Source of the DNA: a virus
Reading direction: 5' to 3' (one strand)
Virus record (IMG/VR): IMGVR_UViG_3300031973_001126
Location: 1 to 42,808 of that record
Length of the DNA: 42,808 nt
Shown here: positions 29,962-36,687 of the stretch, piece after piece
Layout of the letters: every line of letters begins with the position of its first letter
Position numbering within the stretch: position 1 is the first letter of the stretch
Notes under the pieces: model-generated
Databases searched by the model: none
The model's input: only the letters and a program-made list of their open reading frames with translations
What the model was told of the DNA's origin: nothing
Made by a program: the position numbers and the translations under genes

Positions 29962-30317
29962 TCTGGATAGCCCTCTCCGCCCTCGCGGGTGGCGCCTGGA
30001 GGCGTTGGTGGGGCGACGAGCGCCCTGCCTATGCCTTCCGTGGTTTCCGCGCTCTACAGGCTTCCGCAGGCGTTCTGGCGCTGGGCCTGTTCTGCTACTT
30101 GGCCGGCGCTCCGATCTGGCTTGCTGCCGTCAAGGCAGGGCTGGCCATCGGGTTCCTGACGACCATGGCCGAATCGATCCCGCACATCTGGCGCGCGTGG
30201 GAGGCGGCGGATTACCGCTGGGGCACCCCTCGGTGGGGAAGGATGCTCACGGGCTACACCGCTTATGCCGAGGCGACGTGCGGCGCGGTGGTGTGGGCAA
30301 TAGCGACGATGATCTGA
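29958..30317 (+). CDS. polytopic membrane protein, holin candidate
   Basis: A 119-residue protein with about four hydrophobic stretches: residues 1-15, 31-50 (LQASAGVLALGLFCYLAGA), 52-70 and 101-118. A basic Trp-rich loop (RRWWGDERPAYAF) follows the first. It overlaps the fibre gene by four bases and starts the lysis cassette. It could be a holin or antiholin. A second candidate lies just before the endolysin. Confidence 0.55.
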   Translation: MIWIALSALAGGAWRRWWGDERPAYAFRGFRALQASAGVLALGLFCYLAGAPIWLAAVKAGLAIGFLTTMAESIPHIWRAWEAADYRWGTPRWGRMLTGYTAYAEATCGAVVWAIATMI

Positions 30318-30392
30318 GGCGGCCCCAACCGGCGGTGATGACGCCGGCCAGGGCCTAACCCGCGACTGGACTGACAATCGAGGGCTGGCACG

Positions 30393-30662
30393 ATGAGAGC
30401 ACTGGCAGCGTTAATAATTTGCATGGGGGCCGGGCCGGCCTTGGCCGATGCGCGGCAGGACTGGATACACAAGAACCGGCCCTCGTGCTGCGATCACCGC
30501 GACTGCTTTCCGGCCAAGGTCGACTACACCGTCAACGGCTGGAAAGTCGAAGGCGCGGAGAAGCTGGTCACGGAGATTGTGCCATGGCCCTTCGGAGAGC
30601 CCTTCGCATGCTGGAACGGAAAAACCGTCCGGTGCCTGCTCATGCGCGAAAGCGGTCAGTGA
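30393..30662 (+). CDS. secreted Cys-rich periplasmic protein
   Basis: An 89-residue protein with a signal peptide (MRALAALIICMGAGPALADA, cleavage after Ala-Asp-Ala or just before). The mature part has five Cys (CCDHRDC, then two near the C-terminus) and motifs FPAKVDYTVNGWKVEG and FACWNGKTVRCL. Related small exported proteins are common in alphaproteobacterial phages and prophages; the role is unknown. The 75 bases before it contain one hairpin (CCGGCG/CGCCGG). It could act on the cell envelope in lysis or exclusion. Confidence 0.6.
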   Translation: MRALAALIICMGAGPALADARQDWIHKNRPSCCDHRDCFPAKVDYTVNGWKVEGAEKLVTEIVPWPFGEPFACWNGKTVRCLLMRESGQ

Positions 30663-30775
30663 TGCGCATGAAGACGCATTGGTGCTGGGACAGAGATACC
30701 CGCCGGCGCATCGCGGTCATTGCCGGGTGCGCCTTCCTCGCGGTCCTCGCATGGTATTGGTTTGGGGGCGCGTGA
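30662..30775 (+). CDS. 37-residue single-pass membrane peptide
   Basis: A short peptide with a basic N-terminus (MRMKTHWCWDRDTRRR) and one C-terminal membrane helix (VIAGCAFLAVLAWYWF). Its start overlaps the previous stop and its end the next ATG, so it is probably a real part of the lysis cassette. It could modulate the holin. Confidence 0.5.
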   Translation: MRMKTHWCWDRDTRRRIAVIAGCAFLAVLAWYWFGGA

Positions 30776-31152
30776 TGGAGCCGGAAGCCAAGAGTTTCGC
30801 AAAGTGGTTTCTGGACGTGTTCGGCGTGTCGTTCGCCTACATGGTGGCGGCGTTCTTCGGTGGCGTTGCCGGTGTGAAGCTCGCGGAGCGTCCCGGTATC
30901 TGGCAGGGCGCGGCCGTCATCACGGTCGGGCTTGGCCTTGGCGGGTACTCGGCAGCGGCCGCGACGGCCTATTGGCAGATGGCGCCTTCCACCGGTGCGC
31001 TGGTGGCGTTCATCGTCGGCGCGCTCGCCATGCCGCTGCTGGTGCTGCTGTTCGGCATCGTCAAAAACTTCAATGCCAGCCGGATCGCGCGCCGGCTCGA
31101 ATCCAACATACCCGGCAGGGACGATATCCCCAAGCCCCCGGAGACGCCATGA
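30775..31152 (+). CDS. probable holin (three membrane helices)
   Basis: A 125-residue protein with three hydrophobic helices: about 14-38, 43-67 (GAAVITVGLGLGGYSAAAAT) and 71-95, and a charged C-terminal tail. Size, three-helix (class I-like) layout and place directly before the endolysin with ATG overlap fit a holin that forms inner-membrane holes. Sequence families of holins are diverse, so the call rests on context. Confidence 0.65.
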   Translation: MEPEAKSFAKWFLDVFGVSFAYMVAAFFGGVAGVKLAERPGIWQGAAVITVGLGLGGYSAAAATAYWQMAPSTGALVAFIVGALAMPLLVLLFGIVKNFNASRIARRLESNIPGRDDIPKPPETP

Positions 31153-31799
31153 TGAAAGGTTTCGATTGTGCCGCCGTCGCCACGTCCTACGCGCGTCAGG
31201 TCGCCGATGCGGGCTACCAGTTCTTCGCCCGCTACTACCGCCGCACGCTGGTGAGCCGGTGGGCCGTCTCGCCCGACGAAGCCAAGGCCATGTTCGACGC
31301 CGGGCTGTGGATGTTGAGCGTGTTTCAAAACACGTCGAACGTGCCGAGCTATTTCACGGTCGAGAACGCCGTGGCTGATGTCAACGCCGCGCTCGCCAAG
31401 GCGGATCAGATGGGGCAGCCGGAGGGATCGGCCATTTACTTCGCCGTCGATTGCAACCCCGGCAAGGGGCCGGAGCTTGACGCAGTGAAGCGGTATTTCG
31501 AGCGCGTCATGGGCGCCGTCACCATCGGCGGCTACCGCGCCGGCGTCTACGGCTCCGGCCTCGTGCTTGATACGATCCTCAGCGCCAACCTCGCCGAATG
31601 CGGCTGGCTCGCCAATGCGACCGGCTGGTGGGGCACCAAGGGCTATGACGGGTGGGCGGTCAAGCAGACCAGCCTGCCCAAGAAGCTGCCTTTCGGCCTG
31701 GAGGTTGACGACAACGAGGCGCGCGACACCGGCCGGGCCGGGCTGTGGCGGCTTGGCGGCGGGAAAGGCGAGGCGTCGTTGGTGGAGGCTGGACGGTGA
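31149..31799 (+). CDS. endolysin, DUF1906 glycoside-hydrolase-like
   Basis: A 216-residue soluble lysin. The TIM-barrel-like domain has KGFDCAAVATSYARQ (Asp6), FFARYYRR, WMLSVFQNTSNVPSYF and IYFAVDCNPG (Asp residues at strand ends), and GYRAGVYGSGLVLD, the pattern of the DUF1906 glycoside-hydrolase-like family related to GH25 lysozymes. No signal peptide, so it needs a holin to reach peptidoglycan. It overlaps the holin-like gene by four bases. Confidence 0.8.
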   Translation: MMKGFDCAAVATSYARQVADAGYQFFARYYRRTLVSRWAVSPDEAKAMFDAGLWMLSVFQNTSNVPSYFTVENAVADVNAALAKADQMGQPEGSAIYFAVDCNPGKGPELDAVKRYFERVMGAVTIGGYRAGVYGSGLVLDTILSANLAECGWLANATGWWGTKGYDGWAVKQTSLPKKLPFGLEVDDNEARDTGRAGLWRLGGGKGEASLVEAGR

Positions 31800-32011
31800 T
31801 CTGCGGGACATGCGGCGGCCCATGCGAATCCAAGCCATTCTTTTATCAGCCGGACAAGGGTGTGCCGGGCGCGTGGTATGATGCGCCCCTGTATTTCTCG
31901 AAGCCGAATCAGAGCAAGGCGGACTACGCCGGCCCGGCAGGAAGGGTCGATTTCTGCACACCAGTGTGCGCGACGGCGTTCATGGCGCCATCAATGAGGA
32001 TTGCAGCATGA
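31796..32011 (+). CDS. small zinc-binding protein in the lysis region
   Basis: A 71-residue protein starting at GTG by overlap with the endolysin stop. Cys pairs CGTCGGPC (residues 3-10) and CTPVC near the C-terminus suggest one zinc site, with aromatic residues between. No family known to me; other Cys-rich small proteins follow it. Confidence 0.5.
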   Translation: MICGTCGGPCESKPFFYQPDKGVPGAWYDAPLYFSKPNQSKADYAGPAGRVDFCTPVCATAFMAPSMRIAA

Positions 32012-32274
32012 CCACCGGTTGGACCTGCCCCTCCTGCGGCCGCGGCGTCGCGCCTACGGAGAAGACCTGTGACCATGGCGCGCCGGCCGACGTGATGCCG
32101 CCGTCGCCTTACGCGCGGCGGTTCGTTTCTCCGATCTACGAATTCGGCCGGGCGCGGATGCCGATCTGCGGCTGTCCGATCGGCTCCGCCTGCGGCAGCA
32201 CCGCCTGCCCGCACCGACTTGAGGTCACCTGCGGAGCCGGCGTGCCCGACTTTCCGGCCGCGAGCACCGGCTGA
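32008..32274 (+). CDS. small Cys-rich protein
   Basis: An 88-residue protein with CPSC near residue 7, CDHG at 21, CGCPIGSACGSTACPH at about 54-69 and one more Cys. This spacing suggests one or two zinc knuckles. It is joined by a four-base overlap to its predecessor and abuts the spanin-like gene. Function unknown. Confidence 0.5.
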   Translation: MTTGWTCPSCGRGVAPTEKTCDHGAPADVMPPSPYARRFVSPIYEFGRARMPICGCPIGSACGSTACPHRLEVTCGAGVPDFPAASTG

Positions 32275-32576
32275 TGTTCGGCCTCAGCAGCATCCAAACG
32301 GCGATCGGCGGCGCCGTGGTGGCCGTCATCGTGGGCCTCGGGGCCTACGCCTACGATGCCGACAAGGCCGTGCGCCGGGAGACCGCCAGGGCCATCAAAT
32401 CCGAGCGCGATCTGGCGGCCGTGACCGAAACCCTCCGCCGGGAGCGCGAGGACGCCCGTGCGCGGCGGGAGAGCGATGCGCGGGTGCGGATGCTGCCGGA
32501 GGAGCGCGTTCGATTGTGCGCCGTGAGGGGGCCGGCTAGCCCGTGTTGCACGGCGGCGGGGGAGTGCAAGCCGTGA
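32274..32576 (+). CDS. Rz-like inner-membrane spanin
   Basis: A 100-residue protein with one N-terminal membrane helix (residues about 6-27: IQTAIGGAVVAVIVGLGAYA) and a periplasmic coiled coil (about 30-75, rich in Arg/Glu/Ala), ending in a Cys-containing tail. This is the layout of Rz i-spanins, which join inner and outer membranes in the last step of lysis. It follows the endolysin, as expected. The outer-membrane partner may be the lipoprotein gene 164 bases downstream. Confidence 0.65.
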   Translation: MFGLSSIQTAIGGAVVAVIVGLGAYAYDADKAVRRETARAIKSERDLAAVTETLRREREDARARRESDARVRMLPEERVRLCAVRGPASPCCTAAGECKP

Positions 32577-32743
32577 TCTCGCCGCTCTGCTCTTGCGCGT
32601 GCCATTTGCATGGCGACGAGCATCGCCCCGGCTGTGTGTTCGAGGAAATCGACAAGGCCGCCCAAGAGCGACTCGAGGCAATGGACCGCGCGCCCAATCG
32701 CCACGAGCGGCGGAAGGCATGGGCGCAATCGAGGAAGGCATGA
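32573..32743 (+). CDS. small Cys/His protein
   Basis: A 56-residue protein starting at GTG in a GTGA overlap. CSCACHLHGDEHRPGC (about residues 6-21) is a likely metal-binding cluster, followed by a charged helix (EEIDKAAQERLEAM) and basic end. Function unknown. It lies between the two spanin candidates. Confidence 0.5.
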   Translation: MISPLCSCACHLHGDEHRPGCVFEEIDKAAQERLEAMDRAPNRHERRKAWAQSRKA

Positions 32744-32994
32744 CCCATTTCACATTTCCCGCCTTCGGTGCAATCGCGGCCGCGCTGGTTGCACTCTCCG
32801 CCTGCGCCGACAAGGCCCCGCCGCCACTGGCCTCGCCCGATCCGTCGTACTGCGCGTGGTACTCCCCCTTCGCGTACAGCCCGGCTGCCGCAGCGGTGGA
32901 GAATGTCGAGAGCCTGCGGGTGCACATCGGCAACGAGAGCCGGTACGCCGATAGGTGCCTCTCGCGGCAGGATGCGCCGGGCGGGCCGCGGTAA
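32740..32994 (+). CDS. lipoprotein, possible outer-membrane spanin (Rz1-like)
   Basis: An 84-residue lipoprotein precursor. The signal (MTHFTFPAFGAIAAALVALS) ends in a lipobox LSAC with Cys22 as the lipidated residue; residues +2 and +3 are Ala-Asp. The mature part is Pro/Ser-rich with Tyr and two Cys. Size, Pro-rich start and place after an Rz-like gene fit an o-spanin, but it is separate rather than nested and longer than typical Rz1. An exclusion lipoprotein is the alternative. It is the last late gene. Confidence 0.6.
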   Translation: MTHFTFPAFGAIAAALVALSACADKAPPPLASPDPSYCAWYSPFAYSPAAAAVENVESLRVHIGNESRYADRCLSRQDAPGGPR

Positions 32995-33118
32995 CGATTC
33001 TGCATTGCGGTCGCCGTTGAGTTGTGTTACTCAAAACCGCACGGTTTACGGAAGCGCCAAGCGCCCTGCGCAATGGAGGCCGCCATGTAATCCGACGGGT
33101 AATGCCGTCACGAGCAGC

Positions 33119-33159
33119 AGCCGCGGCCTCGGTTAATTCCGGCGCCGCGGCTTTCGTTT
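33119..33159 (+). terminator. late operon terminator
   Basis: AGCCGCGGC (33119-33127) and GCCGCGGCT (33144-33152) make a perfect 9-bp stem followed by TTCGTTT. It lies 124 bases after the last late gene and should end rightward transcription. Confidence 0.7.
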
Positions 33160-33235
33160 GTCGGGCCGCGGTGAACCCTCCGGAATTGCCGGATAGTTGA
33201 CGGCGGCTCCCAATTTTTGCGTCGCTACGCCGGAA

Positions 33236-33249
33236 ACCAGTGCACTGGT
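33236..33249. repeat. perfect 14-bp palindrome
   Basis: ACCAGTGCACTGGT reads the same on both strands. In this non-coding stretch it may be a protein-binding site, for example for a host regulator or an arm site of the integration complex. It is about 380 bases from the attP core, farther than usual arm sites. Confidence 0.45.
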
Positions 33250-33506
33250 GGGGCCGCCCGAGGCGCGCCGCCGTCACGAACGGTCTACCATTTCGGCGGG
33301 AATCGCGCTATAGGGATGAGTGTCAGGGCCGCCCTGATTCCGCCGCGCGAGGCTGGAGTATGTCGGGGTGCGGTTCCGGGCCTGGAGGGTCGCGGTGTGG
33401 TCCGAACGCGCTGCGGCAACAATCCAGGTGACGAGGCGCCTCCGGTCGGACGGTAAGCGCCTCCCCCATCGCACGCCAGTGTGATGGTGTCGCCCCGGCG
33501 TCACAG

Positions 33507-33546
33507 AGCCCCGCTCGCCCTCACCGGCGGCGGGGCTTTTGCTTTG
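33507..33546 (+). terminator. second rightward terminator
   Basis: AGCCCCGC (33507-33514) pairs with GCGGGGCT (33530-33537), followed by TTTGCTTT. Nothing coding lies between it and the first terminator, so it is either a back-up or the end of a small RNA transcribed within the region. Confidence 0.6.
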
Positions 33547-33627
33547 TCGGCATGCCCCGGTCCTGAATAAATCAGTCCGCCGGACCGACATTCACTCTGA
33601 AAACATCAACAAATTCAATGGCGAAGA

Positions 33628-33650
33628 TGGTGGGCGCGACAGGGATTGAA
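33628..33650 (-). other. attP core: 3' end of a tRNA gene
   Basis: Read on the minus strand, these 23 bases are exactly the last part of a tRNA: T-loop TTCAATC (7), T-stem CCTGT (5), acceptor CGCGCCC (7), discriminator A and CCA. Upstream bases (CTCT) do not complete the T-stem (ACAGG expected), so no whole tRNA is present. It is 77 bases from the integrase stop. Integration here would restore the 3' end of a host tRNA whose 5' acceptor strand should read GGGCGCG. Confidence 0.85.
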
Positions 33651-33726
33651 AGAGTAGCGCCGTTGTCTACGGCTTTGTAAATGCTCAATTGCTATCAGCG
33701 TTTTCGCGCGAACGGGTCCAGAACGT

Positions 33727-34770
33727 CTACCCCTTTCGACGGGTTTCTCGCGCCACTGGACTGATTTTCAATGCGTCCCCGAGATCGCCCGCAAGCTCAC
33801 GTAGCGCGCCCGGATTCACGCGCCGATAGATGCGGCGGACGGTCTTGGGGTCCGTGTCTGTCAGGTCGCTGATCTGGTCCACCGATCGATCGTTCTCGGC
33901 AAGCCAGGAGATCGCGCTGTGCTTCATGGCGTGCGGGCTGAACGCCGGCTTGAAGTCCTTGCCCTCGCCCTCCCCCAGCCCGGCACGCTTCATCGCCCAC
34001 CACCACGCTTTTCGGAAGTCGGTGACGGGCTCGCCGGCGGGCGTCTCGATGACGTGCGCGGACTTGGCCCATTCCCGTTGCGCCGCCAGGGCGGCCTTGA
34101 CCTGCGGCGCCATCGGGGAGAAGCCGCGGCGCTTGTTCGACTCGCCCTTGGCCGGGTTCCTGAAATCGATCACCCCGCGGCGCATGTCCACGCGGTCCCA
34201 TGTCAGGTCCAGGATCGCCCCGACGCGCCGGCCGGTGGTGAGCGCGATGATGATCAGCAGGCGGAGATAGCCCTTGCTGGCGGCGATGAGTCTCTGCCCG
34301 TCCTCGCGGTCGAACGCGCGCACCGCCGCCGGCCGCTTGCCGGGCATCTGCACCTTGATGCCGGTGGCGCCGCGGAGAAGGCTGAGTTCGTGCCGGCAGG
34401 CGGTGATGCGCTCGCCGCGGGCCTTGATGTAGTCGGCCACAAGCTGCGGCGTGACGTGCTCTGGACGGGTCGCCCCAAGCGCGGCGAGGCGTGCTTTCAG
34501 CCGGCGGGCGTCAGCGGCAAGGTGTCCGTGGCTGGCCTTGTGGGCGCGGCTGGCGACGCGGGTGTCAATGAGCCCTGCGAGCGTGCCGGCAGGCTCACGA
34601 TTTTCCCGCCCGAATTCGCGCGCGAACCGCTCCGCATCCGCCCTTTCATCCGCGCCCGTGCTAGCAGTTTGGCTTCTGCCGTCCGGTCCGGTCCAGCGGA
34701 TGTACCAGGCGTTTCGGCCTGGCCGTTGGAAGAGCCGATAGACCGGCGTTTCGAGGCGGGGCCGCGGCAT
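33727..34770 (-). CDS. int: tyrosine site-specific integrase
   Basis: A 347-residue phage integrase. It has an N-terminal arm-binding region (YRLFQRPGRNAWYIRW), a SAM-like core-binding domain (about 60-145) and the catalytic domain (150-330) with TTGRRVGAI (Arg182), SPHAMKHSAI (His280) and RRIYRRV (nucleophile Tyr315). The usual HxxR reads HxxK (Lys283), and the Gly-His before the nucleophile (LGHSD in relatives) reads LTDTD. It recombines attP with a host tRNA gene. It is last in the leftward operon, next to attP, with the excisionase-like gene overlapping its start. Confidence 0.9.
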   Translation of the reverse strand: MPRPRLETPVYRLFQRPGRNAWYIRWTGPDGRSQTASTGADERADAERFAREFGRENREPAGTLAGLIDTRVASRAHKASHGHLAADARRLKARLAALGATRPEHVTPQLVADYIKARGERITACRHELSLLRGATGIKVQMPGKRPAAVRAFDREDGQRLIAASKGYLRLLIIIALTTGRRVGAILDLTWDRVDMRRGVIDFRNPAKGESNKRRGFSPMAPQVKAALAAQREWAKSAHVIETPAGEPVTDFRKAWWWAMKRAGLGEGEGKDFKPAFSPHAMKHSAISWLAENDRSVDQISDLTDTDPKTVRRIYRRVNPGALRELAGDLGDALKISPVARETRRKG

Positions 34771-34934
34771 AGGTTGCGATTCTCGTAGGCGTCAATGTCT
34801 TCGGCCCGGATGCGGATCGCGCCGGACGGGTGGCGGATGGCGGGCAGATCTCCGTCATCAAGCATCCGATAGACCTTAGCGCGACACAAGCCCATCTTGG
34901 CGGCGGCCTCGCGGACGGTGAGGCGGGCGGTCAT
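34497..34934 (-). CDS. excisionase-like HTH protein
   Basis: Residues 1-50 form a MerR/HTH_17-type winged helix (LTVREAAAKMGLCRAKVYRM, then GDLPAIRHPSGAIRIRAEDI), the type of phage excisionases and recombination directionality factors. The remaining 95 residues run 274 bases into the integrase gene in another frame, are low in complexity, and are probably a read-through tail. Position between early genes and integrase supports control of excision. The start overlaps the previous stop. Confidence 0.65.
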   Translation of the reverse strand: MTARLTVREAAAKMGLCRAKVYRMLDDGDLPAIRHPSGAIRIRAEDIDAYENRNLCRGPASKRRSIGSSNGQAETPGTSAGPDRTAEAKLLARARMKGRMRSGSRANSGGKIVSLPARSQGSLTPASPAAPTRPATDTLPLTPAG

Positions 34935-35314
34935 TCGATCCCCCTGGCCCGGGCGATGGCGATGCAGAGGGCGAGTGCGGGGGTTGGGGCGAAACCGCGA
35001 TGTATTGGGTCTGTGACCCGCTCTTTGTGCAGAATGCCGCAATACTGAGACGGGTCCTGGCGCATTTGCCACCGCCACCCCTCCGGCATCCACGACAGGG
35101 CGGCGTCGATCGAGGCGGTGTAGCGCGGCACCAGGGCCAACGGGCCGCCCGACCCAGGGAGATCGACAATCAGCCCGTCAGCGTCGATCCTCGCGAGCAC
35201 GTAACCGCGCGGTCCATCGTGCGTGCGAACAAACCGCTTGGCCGCAATCCCGATCTCCGCATCCAACTCCCGATCCGGCCCCGTGGCAGCTTCCAGGCGC
35301 GCGAGGAGGGTCAT
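34931..35314 (-). CDS. conserved hypothetical phage protein
   Basis: A 127-residue protein beginning MTLLARLEAATGPDRELDAE, a signature I recognise from many alphaproteobacterial phage and prophage proteins of unknown role. Aromatic motifs follow (PRYTASIDAALSWMPEGWRW), and a C-terminal helix (PALALCIAIARARGIE). Coupled by ATGA to the excisionase gene. The ATG with GAGG just upstream is preferred to an in-frame start seven codons earlier. Confidence 0.7.
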   Translation of the reverse strand: MTLLARLEAATGPDRELDAEIGIAAKRFVRTHDGPRGYVLARIDADGLIVDLPGSGGPLALVPRYTASIDAALSWMPEGWRWQMRQDPSQYCGILHKERVTDPIHRGFAPTPALALCIAIARARGIE

Positions 35315-35892
35315 GGCTGCACCGCCAGAACGCATGTTGGCTTATGCACGATGCTGGCCGGATCGTTCGTGGGGCCGTCGCCATCACAGACGCCGCACCA
35401 GCATCCGGGCCGCCCGTAGTTGGGCATCGTCGATTCCTTGATGAGCGCCTCCCGCAGCCGCTTGTTCTCGGCTTCGGCGGCGGCCAGTTTTCGTTCCGCG
35501 CCCTGCCGCCGGCACCGCTGGCAATCGCCTTTCTGAACCTTGTCGCGGCAATCCGGACACGGACACCAACGGTCAGCGGCTCGACTCTTGGCCTCCGCGA
35601 CAAGCTCCGCCTGCTCCACCCTCTCAATGAGGGCCAGGACGGTGGCGGGGTTTGCGGCGGCGATGAAGGCCATGTCATTGGAAGACACGCCGGGGCCATC
35701 CTGCGCCATTGGTATGACTGTCTTTGTGTGGGCCGGCGCCGATCGCGTGGACACGAAATCAACCCGCCATGCCGGCACGGGGCCGTGGACCGTCCGCGTC
35801 TTCGGAAGGGTCATAAACGGCTGACAGTGGTACCACGGCCCCGGCGTTGCTTTCTCCGCCAGCCGCTTGAGCGCGGGGATGTCGATCTTCAT
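35311..35892 (-). CDS. Ea22-like protein with zinc motif
   Basis: A 193-residue protein. The start (KRLAEKATPGPWYHCQPF) and NDMAFIAAANPATVLALIER at about 80-100 are typical of the lambdoid Ea22/ead family. An inserted Cys cluster (CPCPDC and CQRC, about 115-135), a short coiled coil (AAAEAENKRLREAL) and a second Cys group (CWCGVC) follow. Family members are accessory early proteins without known activity. Confidence 0.65.
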   Translation of the reverse strand: MKIDIPALKRLAEKATPGPWYHCQPFMTLPKTRTVHGPVPAWRVDFVSTRSAPAHTKTVIPMAQDGPGVSSNDMAFIAAANPATVLALIERVEQAELVAEAKSRAADRWCPCPDCRDKVQKGDCQRCRRQGAERKLAAAEAENKRLREALIKESTMPNYGRPGCWCGVCDGDGPTNDPASIVHKPTCVLAVQP

Positions 35893-36176
35893 GGCAGCTT
35901 TTCCTTCCGGTATTGGGCGAGCATGTCTTGCCATGCCATTCCGAAGTGGTGGTCCAGCATGTCGCGCATGTCTTGCGGCGCCCTATCCCAGGCCACGGCG
36001 CACATTGCGTGGCTGGGCCGCTCCATATCCGCGAGCACGGCGGCGATGATCTTTCGCGCATTGGCCCGATGGCCTTCGCGGTTTTCTCGGCAGAGGTCAC
36101 AATCGTCTGTGTGACCGTTATCGAAATCATGCGGCCTCAACATCCGCGCCACAGTCTCCACCAGGGATGCGGTCAT
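35889..36176 (-). CDS. small hypothetical protein, His/Cys-containing
   Basis: A 95-residue helical protein (MTASLVETVARMLRPHDFDN) with CDLC near residue 26 and several His. It overlaps both neighbours by four bases. Phage early proteins of the form 'LVETVARALR...' are common; function unknown. Confidence 0.6.
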   Translation of the reverse strand: MTASLVETVARMLRPHDFDNGHTDDCDLCRENREGHRANARKIIAAVLADMERPSHAMCAVAWDRAPQDMRDMLDHHFGMAWQDMLAQYRKEKLP

Positions 36177-36355
36177 CGCCCCAGCCCCTTGGCCGCCAGC
36201 GTGGCGATGGCGAACAGTGCGGCGGCGGCGACTGAGTCCGTGGAGGATGTTGTCCGCGCCCTGTTCTCGATCACGGCCAGCGCGTCGATAGCGGCCTGCC
36301 CGCGCGCGATCTCGGCGGCGAGCTGCTCCTTGAGGGCGGCTTTGGTGGTTTTCAT
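36173..36355 (-). CDS. small helical hypothetical protein
   Basis: A 60-residue, Ala-rich protein of two helices (MKTTKAALKEQLAAEIARGQ, then a C-terminal hydrophobic helix AAAALFAIATLAAKG). I chose the ATG after which the helix begins rather than an earlier in-frame one. No function recognised. The 61 bases before it contain a GC-rich inverted repeat (GGGGCCGG/CCGGCCCC). Confidence 0.5.
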   Translation of the reverse strand: MKTTKAALKEQLAAEIARGQAAIDALAVIENRARTTSSTDSVAAAALFAIATLAAKGLGR

Positions 36356-36416
36356 GGTTGTGGTCCTTGGTGGGGCCGGCCCTGCATTCAACCGGACCGG
36401 CCCCGCCCCGCGCTTG

Positions 36417-36671
36417 TTACTTCGTGATGTGCTTCACGGCCCACATGACCGCTTCCTCGATCTTGGTCGAGGCGACGGACAACTCGCGGGACGCCGCGGT
36501 CGGGGAGTCGGGGGACTGTCCGGCGACCGTGCGCAACAAGCGCCAGAACTCCAGGCCCTTGTCCTTGACGGCCTGCATCGCAGCCTTCTCGTCCTCGCTG
36601 AGAACGCGGTAGCCGTGGCGCATCACGTTGTTGATGGTGCGTTCGTCTGACGTACTGGCGATTTGTGCCAT
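36417..36671 (-). CDS. Acb2/Tad1-hairpin-type anti-CBASS sponge candidate
   Basis: An 84-residue all-helical protein. The pattern GYRVLSEDEKAAMQAVKDKG (20-39) then SRELSVASTKIEEAVMWAVK and HIT (61-83) matches the Acb2/Tad1 helical-hairpin family (former DUF7681), whose characterised members sequester cyclic di- and trinucleotides made by bacterial CBASS and so block abortive infection. AGGAG precedes the ATG. It lies in the pL operon, so it would be made early, when such a sponge is needed. Nucleotide specificity cannot be read from the sequence. Confidence 0.7.
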   Translation of the reverse strand: MAQIASTSDERTINNVMRHGYRVLSEDEKAAMQAVKDKGLEFWRLLRTVAGQSPDSPTAASRELSVASTKIEEAVMWAVKHITK

Positions 36672-36687
36672 AGGTTTCTCCTGTGAT

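Larger units (their letters stand above)
32995..33726. other. 732-base non-coding region between convergent operons
   Basis: No convincing gene: the short open frames here have atypical composition and no ribosome-binding sites. The region holds two rightward intrinsic terminators, a perfect 14-bp palindrome, a weak TATAGG promoter-like box, and the tRNA-like attP core near the integrase. It separates the late operon from the integrase end of the leftward operon. Confidence 0.7.

Noticed and set aside
33217-33456. Small open frames in the 33.0-33.7 kb region
   Set aside because: They lack ribosome-binding sites and have atypical, low-complexity Arg/Gly/Pro products. The region is better explained by terminators and attP.
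33628-33650. A complete tRNA gene
   Set aside because: Only T-loop to CCA is present. Bases upstream on that strand do not form a T-stem, anticodon arm or D-arm.
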